DNA from: a virus
Virus record (IMG/VR): IMGVR_UViG_3300047322_000110
Coordinates: 1 to 31,945 of that record
Direction: 5' to 3' (one strand)
Length of the DNA stretch: 31,945 bases
This document shows, in pieces, positions 26,047-31,945 of this stretch (its first letter is position 1; each line of letters starts with the position of its first letter). The translations under genes were made by a program, and so were the position numbers. The notes beneath the pieces were generated by a model, which worked only from the letters and a program-made list of their open reading frames with translations, was not told the DNA's origin and did not search any database.

Positions 26047-26692
26047 TGCTGATTGCCTCGTTGAAAAACGTATTGATGTTCTCGGTGGCCTTCACGTCGC
26101 GTGCGCCGCCATCCATTTCGATCACCGACAGGCCGACGCTCAACGCGTCCTTGAATACCTGCCGCCCGAAGATCACCGTGTCGCACGGCTCGAAGAACTG
26201 CTTGTACGCCTTCAGCGCGGCCGTAACGGTGCGCACGTCGCGGCTGTTACGCGTGGTCGGCGCGTTGTTGATCACGGCACGGCACCGGAAGCCCGCGCCC
26301 GTGGCACGCAGGCTCTCTATCAGGTCGGCCGCGTCGTCGAGCGCCCATACCTCGAACTGTCCGGGAATCACCGGGACCACCACGAGGTCCGCCAAACCAG
26401 CCGCAATAGTCAGCGCAGGGCCGCCCGTACCCTTGACGTCCACGACGACCACATCGCTGCTCTGCGATGCCGCCTGCAACTCGTCGAACAGGTCGTCTTT
26501 CGGGATGAGCAGGTCGATGCGCGGTCGGATGCCGAGGTTTCTGCGCTGATCGCACCACTTGCCGCCACTCCGCTGAACGTCCGTATCGAAGAACGTCACG
26601 CTATGCCCACGGGCGGCGGCTATTGCGGCGATGTTCGTAGCCAGCACGCTTTTCCCCACGCCACCCTTCGGGTTGGCAATCGTTATAACCAT
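26039..26692 (-). CDS. parA: ParA-family partition ATPase
   Basis: 217 residues, the length of small ParA proteins without an N-terminal HTH. The deviant Walker A PKGGVGKS sits at residues 8-15 (Lys9 signature and Lys14), the A' motif FFDTDVQRS at 34-42, and Walker B VVVVD at 81-85 followed by KGTGG. It should dimerise on ATP, bind nucleoid DNA and move the replicon with its partner. First gene of a leftward operon with the RHH protein and the Rep-like protein, joined by short overlaps. GGAG lies about ten bases before the ATG. ParA is rare in lytic phages and points to low-copy plasmid upkeep. Confidence 0.9.
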   Translation of the reverse strand: MVITIANPKGGVGKSVLATNIAAIAAARGHSVTFFDTDVQRSGGKWCDQRRNLGIRPRIDLLIPKDDLFDELQAASQSSDVVVVDVKGTGGPALTIAAGLADLVVVPVIPGQFEVWALDDAADLIESLRATGAGFRCRAVINNAPTTRNSRDVRTVTAALKAYKQFFEPCDTVIFGRQVFKDALSVGLSVIEMDGGARDVKATENINTFFNEAISNG

Positions 26693-26718
26693 GTTGTAGT
26701 CTCCAAGTAGGAGCCTCC

Positions 26719-26747
26719 AGCATAGTTACAGTAGGGAATAGTTACAA
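26719..26747 (-). promoter_or_regulatory. Promoter of the par operon
   Basis: On the minus strand TTGTAA (26747-26742) and TATGCT (26724-26719) are 17 bases apart, 27 bases before the parA ATG. The direct repeat ATAGTTACA (26722-26730 and 26738-26746) overlaps both elements and is a likely repressor site. Confidence 0.5.
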
Positions 26748-26756
26748 GGTGTCTTA

Positions 26757-26804
26757 CGTGCGGGACCGCACGCAACTTGTACGTACGGCTGTACGTACGT
26801 ACAG
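26757..26804. promoter_or_regulatory. Candidate centromere / operator repeats upstream of parA
   Basis: The 274-base space before parA holds a seven-base-arm dyad (CGTGCGG / CCGCACG, 26757-26772), a direct repeat TGTACGTACG at 26778-26787 and 26790-26799, and a perfect 16-base palindrome CTGTACGTACGTACAG at 26789-26804. Par centromeres are commonly found here, just before the ParA gene. Confidence 0.5.
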
Positions 26805-26854
26805 CAGGAGGAATGTAAGGAAGGTTCCCCGGCCGCCTCGCTTATCGCATAACA

Positions 26855-26874
26855 CTACCGGCCGAAGCCGGTAG
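26855..26874 (-). terminator. UUCG-loop hairpin, possible terminator of the replication operon
   Basis: Eight-base perfect stem CTACCGGC / GCCGGTAG; read leftward the loop is TTCG closed by C-G, the very stable tetraloop. It stands about 90 bases after the stop of the 90-residue gene and before the par promoter. Only a weak T-rich stretch follows (TGTTAT), so termination may be partial. Confidence 0.4.
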
Positions 26875-26966
26875 GGCGCTCACGATATGCAGCAAGGCTT
26901 TGGGCGCGGTTGCCGGGGGTTCACCGCCGCGTTGAGCGCCGCTGTCGTCAACTCAGGAGGATTTCG

Positions 26967-27239
26967 TTATGACGGGTCGGCGCGGGTGGCGAGCCGATCG
27001 GCGACGAGCTTGGCGTAGCCAACAATGTCGTGCCAATTGTCGTGATAGTTAGGGTCGCCGTTGAGCATGCGCGCGATCTTGTCGGCGATGGTCTCAAGCG
27101 CCTGCGCTTGGTCGGGCGCGAGCCGGGACCAGCCGGGGTTCCTCCACATGGACTCCTTGATCCGCTGGCAGATCGCCGCGTGGGTTGCGAAGTCACCGTA
27201 GCGCGCGCCGCGCTCGGCGAGGGTGGCGTTAATGTCCAT
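26967..27239 (-). CDS. Small conserved phage protein (DUF6378-like)
   Basis: 90 residues. The chain AERGARYGDFATHA, then a basic helix, W-R-N-P-GWSRLAPDQAQALETIADKIARML and NGDPNYHDNWHDIVGYAKLV follows a family of small phage proteins of unknown role, which I believe is called DUF6378. The conserved D-N-W-H-D and E-T-I-A-D-K residues in helices recall MazG-like nucleotide hydrolases, but the match is loose. It begins one base after the primase-helicase stop, so the two are co-transcribed. An accessory role in replication or nucleotide supply is inferred. Confidence 0.6.
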   Translation of the reverse strand: MDINATLAERGARYGDFATHAAICQRIKESMWRNPGWSRLAPDQAQALETIADKIARMLNGDPNYHDNWHDIVGYAKLVADRLATRADPS

Positions 27240-27240
27240 G

Positions 27241-30144
27241 TCAAATTCCAGTCGTTGAACGCAGGGTCGCGCCGCTGATCATCCAGCAACGCGTTTGCCC
27301 TTTCGAATACACGGTGTCGGCACCGAGAACCTTTTGTGCATTGCGCTTGGCCAGCACGCCGTCGCGCTCCAGATTCGCCTCGAACACGCGGAAGCTCGTG
27401 CGGTGCTCCGCGCAGTACGCCATGACCGCCGTGCGCGAGACGTAGATCGTGTCGGTGTCCAGTTCGTGCCGGATCATCAACTCGTCGAACGGCTTGATCA
27501 CGATGTTGTCCAGATTCGTTGCGCCCTTGGGCGACAGCGCCAGCGTGTTGCGCACGTGGCCGTCGAGGAACTGGGTCAGCAGTTCGACCGGCGTCGAGCC
27601 AGCCTCACGAATCGATTCGCGTTGGCGCGTGAGCAGCGCGATCATCCACTTCAGGTCGTCCTCGAACGGGAAGTCGAGAATGCCGGCCTTGCTGGCGATC
27701 TGCGCGGCGGTGTACGCGGCGGCGACGACTGCGGACCAGTAGCGCTCGGCCGAGGCGTTGCGCGAAGCCAACAGGCGGTCGACCTTCTCGACGTTGCGAA
27801 TGTAGAGCTTGCGCACTTGTTCGTAGTGCTGAGCAATATAGCGCATAAAGAGCGCGCCCGCGTGGCCATAATTCTGCCCCATGGCGCGGATGAAACGGTC
27901 GGCTTCGATCTTCGCGTCGGCGCGCGCATCGACGAGCGCGAATTCCACGCTCACCACGCGCATGAGGTGGGGGTCCACGTCCTTGCCGGTGGACATGAGC
28001 GACGTGAGCGTGTCGGCGTTCGTGGAGGTCAGCGTGAGGTTCGCCCACGTGTCCAGACGGCCCACCATCGTGCCGTCAGCCTGCATGCGGCGCTTGCCTT
28101 CGCCTTGGCTGATATTCAGTGCAAGGCGGCGCAGTTCGTCACTGTCGCGCTCGGTGATGTCGTCGAGCAGGAAGGGCAGGGAATGCACCGTGCCGAGCGT
28201 GCTGTACAGCGCGTTGGTGGTTGCACCTTCGCGGTTGCCGTTGACCACCAGTGCCTCGGGCGAACCCCACACGGACGAGCAGGCTTTCAGGCAAGTCGTC
28301 TTGCCGCGCCCGGATGCGCCGCCGGCCGCGAGCATCGCGCCCTTGTTGCCGGTGTCGTTCATGTGGAAAAGCGGCGAGCCGAACGAGGCATAGAGGAAGA
28401 AGCGATGCCCCTCGTAGCCGGGCCGGTTGAAGAACTGCATGGCCTGCTGCCAGCCGGCGAGCGTGCCCGCCGTCTTGAGGCCGTTCTTGGTGGTCGCGCG
28501 GATCGCGTCGCTCGCGGTGTGCGGCGTGCTGGTGCCGTCGCGGTGGATCACACGGTCGCCGAGCACGAACGTCTCGTGACCATCATGCCAGCCAAGGCGC
28601 TCGTACAGCTGATCGCGCCCGGCTTCCTTGGCCAGCTTTTGCAGGTAGGCAGACATATAGAGTTGCGTGAACTTCGGTTGATCCCCCGACAGCACGACGC
28701 CCTTGCTGAACAACAGCTTGGACAATCCACGCTGGTCGGCCAACAGTCCGAGCGGCACCGCGAAGTCGCGCGGCTCCGTGCCTGCGCCGCGCTTGAGCGG
28801 CAGGTGCGCACGCCACATGCTGTGCTCGTCGATCTCGGTGTCCGTGCCGTTCTGGCTGCGGATCGCGAGCGGGTAAAGGTCGTACGGGCAGATGGTCTCG
28901 AATGTCGGCTTGCCGTCCTGATCCTCGTGCTCGCGCACCACCGCGCCATCGGCGCGCCGCGAGTAGCCCGTGGGGAACTCCGGGCGGGTGAGGGTGATCG
29001 TGACAGGCGTCTGGTCGATCGCGTCCGGCGCGGGCGGCACCGTGATCTGCATGGGCGGGGCAGGGGTGTCGATGATCTGGCGGCCCAGCTGCGCGGGCGA
29101 CGTGAGCTTGCCCCAGTGCGGGCAGGACTCGCACGTGGAAGGATTCAGCTGGTGGAAGTGCGTGCACTTCGTCGGCCCGGCGTTCCAGTTGATGATCTTC
29201 TGCTCAGTACGTTGTGCGTCAAAGTCAGGGTGGCCATCGGAGATCACGCGCGCGGCGGCCGCCTGCTGTTCGCAGAACTTGACGATGCCGAGGCCAGCAC
29301 GCCACAGCTGTTCACCGGAGTCGCGCCCGCGCGCGCCGGCCTGCGCCTGCAGCTGAGGGCAGTGGAACACGATGCGGTCGAAGTTCAGCGGGTCGTTGGT
29401 CGCGCCGAGGTTGTCGCCAGCCCCCCACACGTCCACAGCCGGGCCAGAACCGAGGGTGCCGACCTTCGACCTACCTGCGGTCGTGGCGACGCCGTGGAGG
29501 CCCGCGTATCCCATGATGCGCTGAGCGAAGTCCTCGAACGCGATCGGGGGCGGGGGCGGGACCATCAACGAGACCGGCGCGCTGCGCTTGACGTTGTAGC
29601 TGCCGAGCACGCGCAGCACGCGCGCCTCGTCGGAGGTGAGACTACGGTCGGCATTGAACTGCTCGTGCACGCAGATCGCCTTGAACTGCTCAGCGATCGG
29701 CTTCCACTCCGCGGTGGTCACGTCCTGCACGAGCGGCCAGTACGCGTGGATGCCGCCGCCGGAGTCGACGATGAGCGGCCGGGGCAGGCCGACCTTTTTC
29801 ACAAACGCCTTGAGGCTTTGGCACGCCTGATCCTTGGAGTCGAAGCACAGCGGGTCGCCCGGCTTCACGTCCAGATCGAGGAAGAACGACCGGATTGCGC
29901 GGGCGTTGGCCTGCGTGCGACGCCGCCACTTCTGCGCCGCGTCGTCGAAATATTTATCCTTGTCGTACCCGGCCATCGAGAAATACGCGGGCCGGTTCTC
30001 GAACGTCAACTGGTTGACGAGATCGACGGCTTTATCCAGCGACCGATGAGGGATGTTGACCCAACCGCCTTGCGCACTGGGCGTGGCGATAAAGATCGCC
30101 CCCGAACGGGGGGTCAGCAGCTGCAGGAAATCACGCGTATTCAT
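27241..30144 (-). CDS. Primase-helicase (AEP-like primase with DUF927-type helicase)
   Basis: 967 residues. The N-terminal third looks like an archaeo-eukaryotic-type primase: FFLDLDV (Asp90, Asp92) as the metal-binding motif, SGGGIHAYW (128-136) as the second, and RVLRVLGSYNVKR (175-187) as the third. A Cys/His cluster at about 324-341 (C-x-H, then C-x-x-C) can bind zinc. The C-terminal half holds a Walker A GGASGRGKTT near residues 606-615, followed by LPFLLDDI as Walker B and a region with LTLTSTN like a sensor, as in DUF927 helicases. It would unwind and prime at the phage origin. It lies after a small HTH gene with a 29-base gap. Confidence 0.8.
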   Translation of the reverse strand: MNTRDFLQLLTPRSGAIFIATPSAQGGWVNIPHRSLDKAVDLVNQLTFENRPAYFSMAGYDKDKYFDDAAQKWRRRTQANARAIRSFFLDLDVKPGDPLCFDSKDQACQSLKAFVKKVGLPRPLIVDSGGGIHAYWPLVQDVTTAEWKPIAEQFKAICVHEQFNADRSLTSDEARVLRVLGSYNVKRSAPVSLMVPPPPPIAFEDFAQRIMGYAGLHGVATTAGRSKVGTLGSGPAVDVWGAGDNLGATNDPLNFDRIVFHCPQLQAQAGARGRDSGEQLWRAGLGIVKFCEQQAAAARVISDGHPDFDAQRTEQKIINWNAGPTKCTHFHQLNPSTCESCPHWGKLTSPAQLGRQIIDTPAPPMQITVPPAPDAIDQTPVTITLTRPEFPTGYSRRADGAVVREHEDQDGKPTFETICPYDLYPLAIRSQNGTDTEIDEHSMWRAHLPLKRGAGTEPRDFAVPLGLLADQRGLSKLLFSKGVVLSGDQPKFTQLYMSAYLQKLAKEAGRDQLYERLGWHDGHETFVLGDRVIHRDGTSTPHTASDAIRATTKNGLKTAGTLAGWQQAMQFFNRPGYEGHRFFLYASFGSPLFHMNDTGNKGAMLAAGGASGRGKTTCLKACSSVWGSPEALVVNGNREGATTNALYSTLGTVHSLPFLLDDITERDSDELRRLALNISQGEGKRRMQADGTMVGRLDTWANLTLTSTNADTLTSLMSTGKDVDPHLMRVVSVEFALVDARADAKIEADRFIRAMGQNYGHAGALFMRYIAQHYEQVRKLYIRNVEKVDRLLASRNASAERYWSAVVAAAYTAAQIASKAGILDFPFEDDLKWMIALLTRQRESIREAGSTPVELLTQFLDGHVRNTLALSPKGATNLDNIVIKPFDELMIRHELDTDTIYVSRTAVMAYCAEHRTSFRVFEANLERDGVLAKRNAQKVLGADTVYSKGQTRCWMISGATLRSTTGI

Positions 30145-30173
30145 TTGGACCCCGAATTGTCGAGCGTCAGATT

Positions 30174-30521
30174 TTATGACGGACTGCGCAGCGGGCGGTA
30201 GGCGATGATGAGCTTTTCAACCAGCTTAATACGCTGCGGCACGGTGCCAGCGAGCGGCAACTCCTTGGCCCGCTTGGCTTTGCGGAGAATCGTGAGAAGT
30301 TTCTCCAGCTTCGCGAGTTTGTCCTGATCGCGCGGGCGCGCGGTGCCGTACATCCAGCGGTAAATCGTCACATCGGACACGCGCAGCATGCGCGCGACGG
30401 CTTCCACCGGCACGTTGCCATCGATGATCAATTGCCCGAGGATAGGGCCGGGCGCGTTGGGGTCAGCTGCATGCGCGTCTGCGATCTGCTGGAGGCGATC
30501 GGCGGTGATAATGCGGGACAT
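30174..30521 (-). CDS. Small helix-turn-helix DNA-binding protein
   Basis: 115 residues. A helix-turn-helix is clear at about 36-60 (VPVEAVARMLRVSDVTIYRWMYG), followed by a charged helix with many K, R and L (LAKLEKLLTILRKAKRAKEL). The N-terminal 35 residues are helical. It may regulate the early operon or assist replication, since it lies between the ssDNA-binding candidate and the primase-helicase. A perfect 13-base-arm dyad stands 22 bases upstream of the start, a likely operator. AGGAGAAAG precedes the ATG. Confidence 0.65.
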   Translation of the reverse strand: MSRIITADRLQQIADAHAADPNAPGPILGQLIIDGNVPVEAVARMLRVSDVTIYRWMYGTARPRDQDKLAKLEKLLTILRKAKRAKELPLAGTVPQRIKLVEKLIIAYRPLRSPS

Positions 30522-30542
30522 TCTTTCTCCTATGGGGTGAAC

Positions 30543-30573
30543 CGGACAAACGGAGGGGCGCTCCGTTTGTCCG
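30543..30573. promoter_or_regulatory. Perfect 13-bp-arm inverted repeat upstream of the HTH gene
   Basis: CGGACAAACGGAG (30543-30555) and its exact complement CTCCGTTTGTCCG (30561-30573) flank a five-base spacer. It sits in the 60-base gap between the ssDNA-binding candidate and the HTH gene. No U-run follows on either strand, so an operator or an mRNA-stabilising hairpin is likelier than a terminator. Confidence 0.6.
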
Positions 30574-30581
30574 AACGTGGC

Positions 30582-31805
30582 TTAGTCGTCGGTGTCGTCC
30601 CAGCCATCGAGCAGGGCAGACAGGCCAGCCGGCGTTGCCGACTCCGTGCCCACACCCGCTTGCGGGGCGATCGGCTCGGCTGCGACCGGCGCTGCCGCCA
30701 ACGGGGCCGGCGCGTCGTCCTCATCGTCGTCATCGTCCTCGGCGCTCGCCGCCGCCGCTGCCGCCGCTGCTGCCGCCGCTGCCGCTGCCGCCGCCGCTTC
30801 TGCTGCCGCCTTGGCCTTGGCGTCCTTCGCTGCCTTCTTGCGTGCCTTCTCGGCCGCTACCGCTTCGGCTGCTGCCTTGGCTTCTGCTTCGGCCTTGGCG
30901 GCTTCGGCCTTCGCCACCGCGTCGATCGCGTCGACTGCCGCCTCAGCTGCGGCGACCTTCGTGGCCTTCACCGTGTCCGTTGCCGCCGGCAGGGACGCGA
31001 CGCCATCGGTCGGGATGCCCGGCGTGCCGGTGAGGCCGTCGTTCAGACCCGAGCCGGACAGGATTTTCGCGATGTCATCCACCGAGTCGTTGAGCATTGC
31101 CTTGGCGGCCACGGCTTCGTCGGGGTTCAGCCAGCGCGATGCCGAGAACAGCAGCTTCGGGTAAGCCATGCGCTTGTCGAACTTACAGCGCGTCTCCACT
31201 GCGGCCGTATGCTTCGCGCCGCGTGCGCGCAGGAAGTCGAGGTACTGGTCCCATGCGAACCAGCCTTGCGCTTCGTTCTCGGCGTTGTCCTTGTCCCACA
31301 CCGAAGTCTGCGCCAGACGCAGCAGCAGCGGCACGTGCTTGCCGATGCCGCCGACCGGGACCACAGCCACGCGCTTGTTCGGCGCGCATGCCGTCGTCGG
31401 CTTGCCGTTGTCGCTGATCTTCGAACCCTTCACGGCGTTCGGGCAAGTCGCGCACGTGGCCGCACACGGCTCCTTCACATTGGCGTCGGGCTTCACGCCG
31501 TCGCTCGATGCGCACGTCGGGGCCTTGTTCGCGCCGTCCTCGAAGCCACCGTCGTAGAAAGCGCGGCTGCGGCTCTTGTTGTGGTCGAGCACCACGATGT
31601 TGACGATCTGCGCCGGCACTTGGTCGCCGTTCACGTCTTGCATGAGGTCGGTCTCGCTGCCGTCGATCATGGTGCGCCAGACCTTGCCCTTGAACTTCAG
31701 CGCGTTGATGCCGTTGCGTTGCGCGATATTCGCGTCGTCGCCCCACAGCGAGTCGAGGTGTGCCGGGACGCCAGCGCCGCTATTGAAAGGAATGAGGTTG
31801 CTCAT
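30582..31805 (-). CDS. Candidate ssDNA-binding replication protein with Cys cluster and acidic tail
   Basis: 407 residues. Residues 1-235 look like a family of phage proteins found beside primase and exonuclease genes: FKGKVWRTM, IVVLDHNKSRSRAFYDG, SSDGVKPD, then a cysteine cluster C-x3-C-x2-CPNA-x-KGS with another Cys after it, and VPVGGIGKHVPLLLRLAQTSV. Residues about 270-355 are Ala/Lys/Glu-rich helix ending in a long Ala run. DDDDDEDD follows, and the protein ends WDDTDD. A flexible linker with an acidic end is the layout of SSB proteins, which recruit partners by that end. The function is inferred. AAGGA precedes the ATG. Confidence 0.55.
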   Translation of the reverse strand: MSNLIPFNSGAGVPAHLDSLWGDDANIAQRNGINALKFKGKVWRTMIDGSETDLMQDVNGDQVPAQIVNIVVLDHNKSRSRAFYDGGFEDGANKAPTCASSDGVKPDANVKEPCAATCATCPNAVKGSKISDNGKPTTACAPNKRVAVVPVGGIGKHVPLLLRLAQTSVWDKDNAENEAQGWFAWDQYLDFLRARGAKHTAAVETRCKFDKRMAYPKLLFSASRWLNPDEAVAAKAMLNDSVDDIAKILSGSGLNDGLTGTPGIPTDGVASLPAATDTVKATKVAAAEAAVDAIDAVAKAEAAKAEAEAKAAAEAVAAEKARKKAAKDAKAKAAAEAAAAAAAAAAAAAAAAASAEDDDDDEDDAPAPLAAAPVAAEPIAPQAGVGTESATPAGLSALLDGWDDTDD

Positions 31806-31814
31806 TAGTGATCC

Positions 31815-31844
31815 TTAAAAAATTGATCAATACGTTTATGTCAA
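31815..31844 (-). promoter_or_regulatory. Candidate promoter before the ssDNA-binding candidate
   Basis: A perfect -35 TTGACA lies on the minus strand at 31844-31839. The -10 is poor: TTTTTA or TTTTAA at 17-18 bases. The start codon is close (31805), so any transcript would have a very short leader. Confidence 0.3.
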
Positions 31845-31846
31845 AT

Positions 31847-31863
31847 GGCGTAGAGCCTACGCC
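31847..31863. terminator. Short hairpin over the exonuclease stop codon
   Basis: GGCGTAG and CTACGCC form a seven-base stem with a three-base loop; the exonuclease stop codon is in the stem. The leftward strand continues ATTTGACAT, so it is at best a weak terminator before the TTGACA element. Confidence 0.3.
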
Positions 31864-31945
31864 TTCAATCCCAGCGCGCTGTAGATGCCACGCAGGTGCA
31901 TCGCCTGTGAGACCGCATCATCCAACGCGTTGTGGTGCGTCCCCA
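31857..31945 (-). CDS. 3'-5' exonuclease, DEDDh type (C-terminal end only)
   Basis: The minus-strand frame from the window edge to the TAG at 31859-31857 gives 28 residues that begin GTHHNALDDAVSQAMHL. H-N-A-L-D-D is the last motif (H-x4-D) of DEDDh exonucleases, followed by the usual A-x-x-Q-A helix. The rest of the gene lies to the right of the window. In this place it would serve phage DNA replication or degradation, as the first visible gene of the leftward operon. Confidence 0.7.
   Translation of the reverse strand, partial: GTHHNALDDAVSQAMHLRGIYSALGLKA

Noticed and set aside
27295-30201. Long plus-strand open frame (968 codons) opposite the primase-helicase
   Set aside because: Same kind of antisense shadow; the minus strand carries clear primase and Walker motifs.
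1-31945. tRNA genes, CRISPR arrays, insertion sequences, integrase with attachment site
   Set aside because: Looked for on both strands by eye; no cloverleaf-like, array-like, transposase or recombinase sequence was found in the window.

Overview
The window looks like about two thirds of a GC-rich tailed-phage genome of podovirus type. It probably comes from a Burkholderiales or similar proteobacterial host. That guess rests on base composition, codon choice and the kinds of proteins seen; nothing in the window fixes the host. No rRNA, tRNA, CRISPR array, insertion sequence, integrase or host-like metabolic gene is visible.

Layout. Bases 1-23759 form one tightly packed rightward block of virion and lysis genes. 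In order they are: the tail end of an upstream gene (perhaps the capsid), a head-tail adaptor, a beta-rich tail hub/nozzle protein, several beta-rich or coiled-coil tail proteins, an Ala/Pro-rich internal protein, a 2263-residue ejection protein of 'polyvalent' type, a cluster of small tail proteins and two large fibre/adhesin genes, then a lysis cassette (T7-type holin, lambda R-type transglycosylase, three-TM-type holin). Bases 23761-31945 form a leftward block. Read in its own direction this block is: the end of a DEDDh exonuclease, a candidate ssDNA-binding protein, a small HTH protein, a primase-helicase, a small conserved phage protein, a UUCG hairpin, a promoter/repeat region, ParA, a ribbon-helix-helix ParB-like partner, a winged-helix Rep-like protein, an origin-like region, a stand-alone winged-helix regulator, a two-TM membrane protein and a fused hypothetical gene. 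The two blocks converge with one base between their stop codons.

Main interpretation. The leftward block carries a plasmid-like maintenance unit: ParA, an RHH partner, a Rep-like protein, and a 190-bp region with two DnaA boxes, three GTGCACAA-type repeats and an AT-rich stretch. With a complete virion and lysis set on the other arm, this fits a phage-plasmid, that is, a temperate phage whose prophage is kept as a partitioned plasmid. The absence of an integrase in this window agrees with that, but the rest of the genome is not visible.

Other points of note: a 19-bp tandem duplication that seems to have fused two formerly overlapping genes into one frame (24168-24205); a perfect 13-bp-arm dyad in front of the small HTH gene; a possible dual-start holin; a lysis cassette with two holins and no spanin; and beta-repeat tail proteins likely to vary in repeat number.
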